From NCBI GenBank assembly GCA_945864305.1, contig CAMBAJ010000004.1:1-57669 (forward strand): a stretch of 57,669 nucleotides of DNA, given 5' to 3'. How positions within the stretch are numbered: position 1 is the stretch's first letter; each line of letters begins with the position of its first letter. This DNA comes from an uncultured Clostridia bacterium. GTDB taxonomy: Bacteria; Bacillota; Clostridia; Oscillospirales; Oscillospiraceae. The notes beneath the pieces were generated by a model. It saw only the letters and a program-made list of their open reading frames with translations. It searched no databases and was not told where the DNA came from. The translations under genes were made by a program, and so were the position numbers. Below, one piece after another: positions 23,782 to 31,232 of the stretch.

Positions 23782-26247
23782 TCAGTCCAGTACAGAGCTG
23801 TCACCAAACTGGACTGTGACCACGCTGCCTGCCTCCAGTTCCGCCCCGGCGGGCTGGGACTGGGAGATGGCGTGGACGTTTCCGGAACTGGTGCTGGTGG
23901 CACCGGCTACCTTCATGATGAGCCCCGCGTTGGTCAGCTTCTTGTTGGCCTCAGCAGCACTCAGGCCCACCACATTGGGCACTGTGCACTTGGTATCCGG
24001 CTTCTCCTCGCCCAGGTACAGGATGATGGTGGCGTTGTTGGGCACAATGACGCCGCCTACAGGGGTCTGGTCCGTGACAGTAGCGCCGCTGCCCACGGTG
24101 CGGTACTCAAATCCGGCGTTGGACAGCTTCGTCTTGGCCTCCTCCGCCGTCAGGCCCACGGTATTGGGCACCGCGGCATCCGCCCCCACCAGCTCCTCGG
24201 CGGTGTAGTCCGGCTCCACGCCCAGAACGGGCAGAATCTCTGCCATGATCTGGCTGGCCGTGGGGGCCACCATGTTGCCGCCGGAGACGTAGGTGCCAGT
24301 GGTGCGGCTGGGTGTGTCCATGGTCAGCAACATGATGTACTGTGGGTCATCCGCCGGGGCGAAGCACATGAAGGAGACCACCACGTCGTTTGTGCCGGTC
24401 TTATCGGCCGTGCCGGTCTTGCCGCCGATGCGGTAGCCCGCCACCTGGCCGTTCTTGCCGGTGCCGGAGGCCACCACGTATTCCAGGCACTCCCGGACCT
24501 TGGCGGAGGTTTCCTCGCTGATGACCTGGCGGACCGGCGTGGAGTCGTGCTGCTCCAGAATGTTGCCGTCGTCGTCCAGCACCTGCTCCACCACGTAGGG
24601 CGTGTACAGATAGCCGCCGTTGATGCAGGCCGCCTGGGCCCGGATCAGCTCGATGGGCGTGACGTTGAAGGTCTGGCCGAAGGAGTAGGACGCCAGGGAA
24701 ACCACGTTCGAGTTGAAGCTCTCCTCACTGGCGAAGATGCCGGAGACCTCTCCGATCATGTCCACGCCGGTCTTTTCCATCAGGCCGAAGGCCTGGAGAT
24801 ACTTGTAATAGGTCTCGGTGCCGATGCGCAGGCCCATAGTGATAAAGGCAGGGTTGCAGGAGTTACCGGTGGCCACCTTCAGATTCTGCACGCCGTGGCC
24901 GGCTTTTTTGGAGCAGTAGATGGGCTTATACCAGCCCTGGACCTTGATGGAACCGCTGCAATTGAAAGTGGTGTTCATATTCACCACGCCCTCCTCCAGC
25001 GCTGTCGCCAGGGTGATGGGCTTGAAGGTGGAGCCGGGCTCGTAGGTGGAGTCGATGCACTTGTTGCGCCATTGGGTCTGGATGACATCACTCTTGGCCT
25101 TGCTCAATGCCTCCTGGTACGCCTCGTCGCTCTCGTAAGTGCTCTTCTTGGTCTCCACCGCGGATATGGCGGCGTCCAGTGCCGTTTGCAGCTTTTCGTC
25201 ATAGACCGTGCCGGGCTCGTTCAGGTCGTAGGTGGGATAGGACGCCATGCCCAAAATCGCGCCGGAGTTCACGTCCATGACGATACCCGTGCCGCCCTTG
25301 GCGGCGTCGAACTTCTTCAGCATGCTCTCGATGCCCTTTTCCAGATAGTACTGGACATCCACATCCAGGGTCAGCACCAGATCGTTGCCGTTCTCCGCGT
25401 CGAAGTACTGCTCATACTGATACAGCAGCGGCTGGCCGCTGTTGTTCTTGGCAGTGATGGTCATACCCGCCGTGCCCTCCAGCACGTCGTTGTACTTGGC
25501 CTCCAGCCCCACGGCACCGGTGTTGTCGCTGTTCACAAAGCCCAGGACGCTGGCTGCCAGGGTGCTGTACGGATAATAGCGTTTGGAATCCGGCTCCATG
25601 AAGATGCCGCTGAGCTTCGTGGGGCCCTTGGTGGGGGCGGAGATCAGGCGGGTCTTGCCCTCGTCATTGACGAAGGTCAATTGATTGCCCTCGTCGTCGA
25701 TCTCGCCGTTGACAAAGCGGCGGACCTCGTCGGCCATCTCCTGCTCTGCCTTTTTCCGGAGGACCACATACTCATAGTTGGTCTGCTCCATCTTTTCCAG
25801 AATCCATTCCTCGTCCAGTTCCAGGATGCGGGCCAGCCCCCGGGCGATGTACGTCTGGTCCCGGATGGGCGTGGGCGTGTAGACCTCGCCCTTTTCCGCC
25901 GCCTTTTTCGCCGCCGTCTCCTGGTCGTCCTTCTGCTTTTGCACGAAGGCGGCGATGTCCTTGGGGGACATGCAGATTTGCTCCGCCGTGGCGGAGATAG
26001 CCAGCGTATGGTGGTTCCGGTCGTAGATGGTGCCCCGGGACGCCGTCACCACCGTGCTGCGGGTCTGTTGGTCCACGGCCTTTTCCTGCAATTCATCGTG
26101 CTGGCGGATCTGGATATCATACAGCTTCCAGAACAGCAGGACAAATGTAAAAACGCCCAGCAGTGCCATCATCAGTACCGTCCGTCTCCGGATGACCTGA
26201 TTGGCCCGCCGGGCCGCGTCGCTTTTTCTGTGGGAGTTGCTCGCCAT
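23782..26247 (-). CDS. Class B penicillin-binding protein with two PASTA domains (SpoVD/FtsI-like)
   Basis: A transpeptidase that crosslinks septal or spore peptidoglycan, working with the SEDS protein FtsW. The 821-residue protein has a single N-terminal span (TVLMMALLGVFTFVLLFWKL), a PBP dimerisation domain, and the transpeptidase with the active-site STFK in EPGSTFKPIT near residue 404, SCN in TGNSCNPA, and KTG in IGGKTGTADKTG near 607. The C-terminus carries two PASTA domains (AVPNTVGLTAEEAKTKLSNAG and TVPNVVGLSAAEANKKLTNAG). ATG at 26247 is chosen because AGAGGAG lies 7 nt upstream. SpoVD of B. subtilis has one PASTA domain and PBP2B two, so its exact role is open. Confidence 0.95.
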   Translation of the reverse strand: MASNSHRKSDAARRANQVIRRRTVLMMALLGVFTFVLLFWKLYDIQIRQHDELQEKAVDQQTRSTVVTASRGTIYDRNHHTLAISATAEQICMSPKDIAAFVQKQKDDQETAAKKAAEKGEVYTPTPIRDQTYIARGLARILELDEEWILEKMEQTNYEYVVLRKKAEQEMADEVRRFVNGEIDDEGNQLTFVNDEGKTRLISAPTKGPTKLSGIFMEPDSKRYYPYSTLAASVLGFVNSDNTGAVGLEAKYNDVLEGTAGMTITAKNNSGQPLLYQYEQYFDAENGNDLVLTLDVDVQYYLEKGIESMLKKFDAAKGGTGIVMDVNSGAILGMASYPTYDLNEPGTVYDEKLQTALDAAISAVETKKSTYESDEAYQEALSKAKSDVIQTQWRNKCIDSTYEPGSTFKPITLATALEEGVVNMNTTFNCSGSIKVQGWYKPIYCSKKAGHGVQNLKVATGNSCNPAFITMGLRIGTETYYKYLQAFGLMEKTGVDMIGEVSGIFASEESFNSNVVSLASYSFGQTFNVTPIELIRAQAACINGGYLYTPYVVEQVLDDDGNILEQHDSTPVRQVISEETSAKVRECLEYVVASGTGKNGQVAGYRIGGKTGTADKTGTNDVVVSFMCFAPADDPQYIMLLTMDTPSRTTGTYVSGGNMVAPTASQIMAEILPVLGVEPDYTAEELVGADAAVPNTVGLTAEEAKTKLSNAGFEYRTVGSGATVTDQTPVGGVIVPNNATIILYLGEEKPDTKCTVPNVVGLSAAEANKKLTNAGLIMKVAGATSTSSGNVHAISQSQPAGAELEAGSVVTVQFGDSSVLD

Positions 26248-26309
26248 GGTGTGTCTCCTCTCCGGGTCATGGGCCCGTTCCATGTCCTGGGGCGGTTTTG
26301 CCCTTCTGC

Positions 26310-26349
26310 AAAGCAGGGAGCAAGAAGATTTCTTCTTACTCCCTGCTTT
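26310..26349 (-). other. Long hairpin between ftsL and the PBP gene
   Basis: AAAGCAGGGAG-C-AAGAAGA and TCTTCTT-A-CTCCCTGCTTT form a 19-bp stem with a 2-nt centre. The single non-Watson-Crick position is G-U in minus-strand RNA and C-A in plus-strand RNA, so the structure fits the dcw transcript. There is no T-run on the minus strand, which favours attenuation or mRNA processing over simple termination. Confidence 0.65.
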
Positions 26350-26432
26350 CGTCCATCATTCTGATCAGCATGCGTCTGTCTCCGGCCGCCGGGCGGAGAC
26401 TCCGCTCCGCATACCGCATTATAGTGCGGCGG

Positions 26433-26993
26433 TCAGTCGAAATATTCCACCACCGCGTAGATGCCGTGGTTCAGCGAGGCCAACAGCTTGTCCAGCACGC
26501 TGGGGTCCTCCTTCTGATACACCACGGCGCTGTCGCCGTCGGACAGGTCGATATAGGTGATCTGGCTGCTGGTGGGCTTGCCCATGCCGGCCTGCTCCGC
26601 GGCCTCCTTGACACTGGCCATGTCGAAGATCTGTTCATACTGGGCCGTCAGCCGCACGTTTTCCGTCTCCAGCTCCGCCAACTCGCTCTGGAGCTTCACG
26701 GTCTCGCTGGACAGCATGGTCAGCTGGATATAGCTGCCCAGAATCAGCACGGCCATGGCGATCACCGCGGCAAAGCCCAGGACCGTCACCGGAGAGACGT
26801 GCTGCCGCTCCCGGACCTGGACCTTGGAGACGCTGCGGACCTTCGGAGCCTCCTGAGCCGCCTCCCGGCGGCGGGGAAGCTCACCCGCGTGCCGGAATTC
26901 CCGCTCCCGGACTTCCCACTCCAGATCATATGCCAGGTTGCCGTCAACAGAATGCCGGCTGTTATAGCGCAGTTCCCGCGCTGTGGATGCCAC
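26433..26993 (-). CDS. ftsL: Cell division protein FtsL-like
   Basis: A 186-residue bitopic protein in the ftsL position between rsmH and the PBP. It has an 80-residue cytoplasmic region rich in Arg/Glu, one span (PVTVLGFAAVIAMAVLILGSYIQL, residues about 67-90) and an extracellular leucine-zipper-like coiled coil (SSETVKLQSELAELETENVRLTAQYEQIFD), followed by a short tail. FtsL pairs with FtsQ/DivIB and DivIC in the divisome. The start is GTG at 26993 with GGAGGA 7 nt upstream. Sequence identity in this family is low, so assignment rests on topology and gene order. Confidence 0.85.
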   Translation of the reverse strand: MASTARELRYNSRHSVDGNLAYDLEWEVREREFRHAGELPRRREAAQEAPKVRSVSKVQVRERQHVSPVTVLGFAAVIAMAVLILGSYIQLTMLSSETVKLQSELAELETENVRLTAQYEQIFDMASVKEAAEQAGMGKPTSSQITYIDLSDGDSAVVYQKEDPSVLDKLLASLNHGIYAVVEYFD

Positions 26994-27050
26994 AGAGGAC
27001 TCCTCCCTTCCCCAACGTCACACTAGGAAGGGCTTGTCCCCTCCTATGGA

Positions 27051-27317
27051 AGATCAAATGTTTCGCACTTCTCCGCGACCCGCAGTTTCGCGCTACGGGC
27101 TCTCGGATTTGTTTCCCGCAAAAGCAGTGCTTTTGCGGGGACCCGCATTGGACTCAAATCGCCAGGCAGAGCCCGCCGATTTCAAGGTTTTGACTGCCGT
27201 CAAAACGCTTGGACGCCGCACTTGCGGCGATGCGGAAAATCCGTTGAAAGCTGTCACAGATCAAAGCTATCGCACTTCTCCGCGACCCGCAGTTTCGCGC
27301 TACGGGCTCTCGGATTT
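27051..27317. repeat. 60-bp direct repeat duplicating the rsmH 3' end
   Basis: 27051-27110 and 27258-27317 match at 57 of 60 positions, with a fully identical 47-bp core (27064-27110, 27271-27317), offset 207 bp. The second copy encodes the last residues of RsmH (NPRARSAKLRVAEKCDSFDL). The first lies in the rsmH-ftsL gap and would read NPRARSAKLRVAEKCETFDL plus Pro and a TAG stop. The segment between holds three short perfect hairpins: 27115-27139, 27187-27206 and 27214-27229. Confidence 0.85.
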
Positions 27318-28201
27318 TCCGCCAGCTCCGCCTCGCCGGAGACGATGGGCTTGCGGGTCAGGAGCTTGACTTTCGGCTTCTTGCCGCACACGCACACCGG
27401 GAACTCCGGCGGACAGGTGCAGCCCCGGGCCATGTCCTGCATGGCACGCTTGACGATGCGGTCCTCCAGCGAGTGGAAGGTGATGACCGCCAGCCGTCCG
27501 CCGGGATTCAGCCCGTCCACCGCCGCGCTCAGCATGGGCGGCAGGGCGTCCAGCTCGCCGTTGACAGCGATGCGGATGGCCTGAAAGCTCCGCTTGGCGG
27601 GGTGCTGCTTCTCCCGCAGGGCCGCCGGGGGCATGGCCCCCTTGATGATATCCACCAGTTCCAGGGTGGTCTGAATGGGCGCGGTCTCCCGGGCCCGGAC
27701 AATGGCTTTCGCAATGGCGGGGGCGTACCGCTCCTCGCCATACTCGAATAATATCCGCCGCAGCTCCTCATAGCTCCAGACGTTGACCACCTCGTGGGCC
27801 GTCAGCGGCGCCGAGGCGTCCATCCGCATGTCCAGCGGCGCGTCCTGCATGTAGGAAAAGCCACGGGAGGCGTCGTCCAGCTGGGGTGAGGACACGCCCA
27901 GATCGAAGAGCATCCCGTCGGCGCCGGCGACGCCCGCTTCCCGCAGGACGTTGCCCAACTCCGCAAAGTTGCTGTGGACCAGCATCACCCGGTCCATCCA
28001 CGGCGCCAGACGCTCCTTTGCCGCATCGATGGCTGCCATGTCGCGGTCGATACAGATGAGCCGGCCGGTGGTCAGCCTTTGGGCGATCTCTCTGGAGTGC
28101 CCCGCACGTCCCAATGTACCGTCCACATACACCCCGTCGGGGCGGATGTTCAATGCTTCGATGCACTCGTTCAGAAGAACGGGCTTGTGTGTATACTCCA
28201 T
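27254..28201 (-). CDS. rsmH: 16S rRNA (cytosine-1402 N4) methyltransferase RsmH
   Basis: RsmH (MraW) methylates N4 of C1402 in 16S rRNA using SAM. The 315-residue protein begins MEYTHKPVLLNECIEALNIRPDG, has the SAM motif VDGTLGRAGHSREIA (residues 25-40), DLGVSSPQLDDASRGFSY near 101-118 and the C-terminal ITFHSLEDRIVK. It starts 6 bp after mraZ. The last 20 codons exist again 207 bp downstream, as described for the repeat at 27051-27317, so the C-terminus may derive from a recombination event. Confidence 0.97.
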   Translation of the reverse strand: MEYTHKPVLLNECIEALNIRPDGVYVDGTLGRAGHSREIAQRLTTGRLICIDRDMAAIDAAKERLAPWMDRVMLVHSNFAELGNVLREAGVAGADGMLFDLGVSSPQLDDASRGFSYMQDAPLDMRMDASAPLTAHEVVNVWSYEELRRILFEYGEERYAPAIAKAIVRARETAPIQTTLELVDIIKGAMPPAALREKQHPAKRSFQAIRIAVNGELDALPPMLSAAVDGLNPGGRLAVITFHSLEDRIVKRAMQDMARGCTCPPEFPVCVCGKKPKVKLLTRKPIVSGEAELAENPRARSAKLRVAEKCDSFDL

Positions 28202-28207
28202 TACCGA

Positions 28208-28651
28208 TCACCCACGATTCTTCCGGGCGCGGGCCAGCGCGTCCAGGGCGGCGGCCATATCGCCGCTCTCCAGCATCTCCATCTCCCGCTCCGTCCAGGT
28301 CTTTTCGTCCCAGATCTCAGCGAAGGTGTTCAGGCCCACGATGGTGACGGTCTTTTTCAGTCCCGCGTAGGTGCGCAGGGTGGAGGGGATCAGAACACGG
28401 CCCTGCCCGTCCGGCTCGCACTGGACGGCATTGGCGTACAGCAGCGTCAGCGCCCGGGCCTCGGTATAGGGCAACTCGTCCATTTCCTCGGACATCTGCT
28501 CCCATTTGGCCTGGGGATAGATGGTCAGGCAGTGCTGGGCGCCGATGGTGATATAAAAGGTATCCCCCAGCGCCTCCCGCATGGCGGAGGGAATGACCAG
28601 ACGGCCCTTGGAGTCGATGCTGTTGTTGGATTTTCCCAGCAGTCTCGCCAC
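28208..28651 (-). CDS. mraZ: Transcriptional regulator MraZ
   Basis: MraZ is a SpoVT/AbrB-type DNA-binding protein that represses the dcw operon it heads. The 147-residue protein carries the two duplicated family motifs, [16 protein letters not shown] (residues 11-26) and [20 protein letters not shown] (79-98). The start is GTG at 28651 with AAGGGGG 8 nt upstream. Its operator repeats and a strong promoter lie at 28710-28773, indicating self-regulation. Confidence 0.97.
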   Translation of the reverse strand: MARLLGKSNNSIDSKGRLVIPSAMREALGDTFYITIGAQHCLTIYPQAKWEQMSEEMDELPYTEARALTLLYANAVQCEPDGQGRVLIPSTLRTYAGLKKTVTIVGLNTFAEIWDEKTWTEREMEMLESGDMAAALDALARARKNRG

Positions 28652-28709
28652 GAAAGCCGCCCCCTTCTCCCTCTTTTTGGGACTCGATGGTTTTCTCTGG
28701 CACTTATGT

Positions 28710-28734
28710 ACCCCTATTTACCACTTTTCCCCAC
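28710..28734 (-). promoter_or_regulatory. MraZ operator: three repeats at 10-bp period
   Basis: ACCCC (28710), ACCAC (28720) and CCCAC (28730) on the plus strand read as GTGGG/GTGGT/GGGGT-type repeats on the minus strand, spaced exactly 10 bp, matching the known MraZ box layout. They fall just downstream of the transcription start. Confidence 0.75.
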
Positions 28735-28744
28735 CAGTAATTTG

Positions 28745-28773
28745 AGTATACGCAAATATTTGTGTAATTGCAA
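28745..28773 (-). promoter_or_regulatory. dcw cluster promoter before mraZ
   Basis: On the minus strand TTGCAA (28773-28768), 17 bp and TATACT (28750-28745). Confidence 0.85.
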
Positions 28774-28885
28774 GGATTTTTTTTCGACAAGAAACTTGCA
28801 AAAAAAGCCAAAAATGCATAAAATCGCCCCAAAAACCATTAATTAAAACGCATGTTCGATACCTTTACAAGTGGTTGACGTAAAG

Positions 28886-28932
28886 TAAAAAGCATCCCCC
28901 GGCACAACATTTTGTGTCGGGGGATGCTTTTC
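28886..28932 (-). terminator. Terminator after the rsmD-coaD-coiled-coil operon
   Basis: GCATCCCCCGGCACAA and TTGTGTCGGGGGATGC (about 28892-28927) form a 16-bp stem with one G-U pair, flanked by A- and T-runs on either side. The sequence from 28774 to 28885 and 28933 to 29031 is AT-rich with no gene seen. Confidence 0.85.
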
Positions 28933-29031
28933 CATTCCCATTTGCGCTAAATCTTGATTTATTTCAAAAAGTTTCAGAAATGTTTTCGTCGTTTTTTACA
29001 AATTTTTTGGGATTATGGTCGACCGGTGGAT

Positions 29032-29559
29032 TCAGCCTGCCTCGTCCACGCCGACTGAGTCGTTCTTGCCGTCCAGCTTGTCCCGCTGCTCCTGCATTTT
29101 CGCGGCGGACGCCGTGCGGAACTGGACCCGGGACTGCTTCACCTCGTCCAGTGCGGCCTGGACCGCCTCCTCCGTTCTGGCCAAGGCGTCCTCGGCGTAC
29201 TCGTTGGCCACCTGATACAGCTGGCGGGAGCGGTCCTCTGCCCGGGCCACGATCTGACGGGCCTTTTCCTTGGCGGCGTACAGCACCTCGCTCTCGGAGA
29301 CCTTGGTCTTGGCGTCCAACTCCGCCTGACGCATCATGCGGTCCACGTCCCGCTTGGCGTCATCCACAAACTTGTCCCGGGCGGCCAGCAGCTCCTGGGC
29401 GCGCTTGATCTCCACCGGCAGCTGCGCCCGCAGCTCGTCCAGCAGGTCCAGCATCTCGTCCCGGTCCACCATACTCATATTGGGCTTCAGCGTGGGAGAC
29501 TTCGCATCCTCGATGCGCTCATACAGCATATCAATCAGGCGGTTGATGTCATTTGCCAT
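29032..29559 (-). CDS. Coiled-coil protein of the ATP-synthase-B/DivIVA-like type
   Basis: A 175-residue, highly charged protein without signal peptide or membrane span. After a short N-terminal segment (MANDINRLIDMLYERIEDAKSPTLKPN) nearly the whole chain is amphipathic helix rich in Ala, Glu, Arg and Lys (KRAQELLAARDKFVDDAKRDV onward), the pattern that makes such proteins match ATP synthase subunit B or DivIVA models. It is the third gene after rsmD and coaD, 5 bp from coaD. Proteins of this kind are common beside coaD in Clostridia; no function is established that I can name. Confidence 0.8.
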   Translation of the reverse strand: MANDINRLIDMLYERIEDAKSPTLKPNMSMVDRDEMLDLLDELRAQLPVEIKRAQELLAARDKFVDDAKRDVDRMMRQAELDAKTKVSESEVLYAAKEKARQIVARAEDRSRQLYQVANEYAEDALARTEEAVQAALDEVKQSRVQFRTASAAKMQEQRDKLDGKNDSVGVDEAG

Positions 29560-29564
29560 ATTTC

Positions 29565-30056
29565 TTATCCTTCCTTCTTTTCTGTCATGTCCCGCACCAG
29601 CGGAATGATGGACATCGGCAGGTATTTTTCCAGCGGTTGATGGTACCGGATCATCTCCCGGGCCATGGAGGAGCTGAAATGCTGGTATTCCGCGCTGGCG
29701 GGCAACATCATCGTCTCCAGTCCGGGGTGGATGCCTCCGTTGATGAGCGCCATCTGGTACTCCACGTCAAAGTCGCTGACGTTCCGGACGCCCCGGACGA
29801 TGACGTTGGCTCCGTGGGCCACGGCGTAATCCGCCAGCAGGCCTGGGAAGAGCTCCGCCTCCACGTTGGGCAGGTCGGCCACCGCCGTCTTTACCAGCAG
29901 GAGCTTCTGCTCCGGCGTGAACATCTGGTTCTTCTTCTCAGCATTGGGGCTTACACATACCCAAACCTTATCAAAACATGTGGCAGCCCGGCGGATGATA
30001 TCCAGGTGGCCCAGGGTGATGGGATCAAAGCTGCCGGAGCAAATAGCTGTTCTCAT
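29565..30056 (-). CDS. coaD: Phosphopantetheine adenylyltransferase CoaD
   Basis: CoaD joins AMP from ATP to 4'-phosphopantetheine, the next-to-last step of coenzyme A synthesis. The 163-residue protein is the usual length and has the nucleotidyltransferase motif GSFDPITLGHLDII (residues 8-21), VRGVRNVSDFDVEYQMA near 88-104 and the C-terminal HFSSSMAREMIRY. It overlaps rsmD by 4 bp (ATGA), a gene pair conserved in many bacteria. Confidence 0.97.
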   Translation of the reverse strand: MRTAICSGSFDPITLGHLDIIRRAATCFDKVWVCVSPNAEKKNQMFTPEQKLLLVKTAVADLPNVEAELFPGLLADYAVAHGANVIVRGVRNVSDFDVEYQMALINGGIHPGLETMMLPASAEYQHFSSSMAREMIRYHQPLEKYLPMSIIPLVRDMTEKKEG

Positions 30057-30625
30057 GGGTTTTGTTCCTCGTTCTCTTCGTTTCCGCCGCGGCGATAGAT
30101 GGTCAGGCCGATCTTGCCGTAGCGGTAAGTCCGGTGGACCCGGTAGGGCGCCGACAGGGCGGGCAGTGTCTTTTCCGCCGGATGTTCCGCCACAATTATA
30201 CCATGAGGCGCCAAAATGTCAAACCTTGCGATGTGCGCAATGGCCGGTTCCAGCAGCCCCGCCGCGTAGGGCGGGTCCAGCAGGATGATATCAAAGGTCT
30301 CCCGCAGGGACTTCAGAAACTCCATGGAATCCCCGGAGACCACCCGGGCCCGGTCCTGGAGCTCCGTGACCTTCAGATTTTCCTTGATGAGCTTCACGGC
30401 GTCGGCCCGGCGGTCCACAAACACGGCCGAGGCCGCGCCCCGGCTGAGGCACTCGATGCCCAGTTGGCCCGTGCCGGCAAAGAGGTCCAGGACCTTTCGC
30501 CCCTCAATCTCGAATTGCAGGGCGCTGAACATGCCCTCCTTGACCCGGTCCGTGGTGGGGCGGGTCTCCATCCCCTCCAGTTCTTTCAGGCGGCGGCCCC
30601 GGGCGAAGCCTGTGATAACGCGCAT
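30053..30625 (-). CDS. rsmD: 16S rRNA (guanine-966 N2) methyltransferase RsmD
   Basis: RsmD methylates G966 of 16S rRNA during small-subunit assembly. The 190-residue protein has RVITGFARGRRLKELEG at the start, TRPTTDRVKEGMFSAL, the SAM motif VLDLFAGTGQLGIECLSRGA (residues 45-64) and the catalytic LLDPPYA near 117-123. It leads the operon with coaD. Confidence 0.96.
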   Translation of the reverse strand: MRVITGFARGRRLKELEGMETRPTTDRVKEGMFSALQFEIEGRKVLDLFAGTGQLGIECLSRGAASAVFVDRRADAVKLIKENLKVTELQDRARVVSGDSMEFLKSLRETFDIILLDPPYAAGLLEPAIAHIARFDILAPHGIIVAEHPAEKTLPALSAPYRVHRTYRYGKIGLTIYRRGGNEENEEQNP

Positions 30626-30679
30626 GGCGGACTCTCCTTTTCGCTCGTCCCCCAGCGGCGGAGACGGTAATACTTGTTT

Positions 30680-30708
30680 ATTTTACGGCAAACTTCTCCG
30701 CTTTTCAA
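30680..30708 (-). promoter_or_regulatory. Promoter of the rsmD-coaD operon
   Basis: Minus strand TTGAAA (30708-30703), 17 bp, TAAAAT (30685-30680). Confidence 0.7.
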
Positions 30709-30743
30709 TAGGTTCCCGCCTTCCAATCCCCTCTTTTTAGGAC

Positions 30744-30772
30744 TTGTACTTTACAAAAGAATCGTATATAAT
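30744..30772 (+). promoter_or_regulatory. Promoter of the Asp23-DAK2 operon
   Basis: TTGTAC (30744-30749), 17 bp, TATAAT (30767-30772), giving a 5' leader of about 85 nt before the Asp23 gene. Confidence 0.85.
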
Positions 30773-30865
30773 AAAGTTCTAAAAGTACGGACACCTCTGA
30801 ATGTGCTTATTGGGAAGCGGCTGCGCCGTTTCTTCCGTCAATATTTGGAAAGAAAGGACGTTCTC

Positions 30866-31216
30866 ATGATTCAATTTAAATCTGATCAGGGTGAGATCTC
30901 CATCAGCAGTGCCGTGTTCTCCAACATCACCGGCATGGCTGCCACCAACTGCTTCGGCGTCAAGGGCATGGCCTACCGCTCCATGACCGACGGTCTGGTG
31001 CATCTGCTGCGCCGGGAGGCCATGAGCAAGGGCGTCAGCATCACGTATCACGACGACAACTCCATCTCCATCGAGCTCCACATCATCGTGGAGAACGGCG
31101 TCAATCTCCCCGCGGTCTGCCGTTCCATTATGAATGAGGTCCGCTATGTAGTGACCAAGAATACCGGCGTGCCCGTCAAGGCTGTGGACGTGTGCGTTGA
31201 TTCCATGACCCTGTGA
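30866..31216 (+). CDS. Asp23/Gls24 family protein (YloU-like)
   Basis: A 116-residue member of the Asp23/Gls24 family: short, soluble, with the pattern GEISISSAVFSNITGMAATNCFGVKGM and a C-terminal SIMNEVRYVVTKNTGVPVKAVDVCVDSM. Members are membrane-associated or cytosolic envelope-stress proteins; the version next to a DAK2 kinase (YloU-YloV in B. subtilis) is widespread in Firmicutes. ATG at 30866 is chosen because AAAGGA precedes it by about 8 nt; the open frame reaches back to 30674 but crosses the promoter. It is co-transcribed with the DAK2 gene 16 bp downstream. Confidence 0.92.
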   Translation: MIQFKSDQGEISISSAVFSNITGMAATNCFGVKGMAYRSMTDGLVHLLRREAMSKGVSITYHDDNSISIELHIIVENGVNLPAVCRSIMNEVRYVVTKNTGVPVKAVDVCVDSMTL

Positions 31217-31232
31217 GGGAGGACAAAAACAA

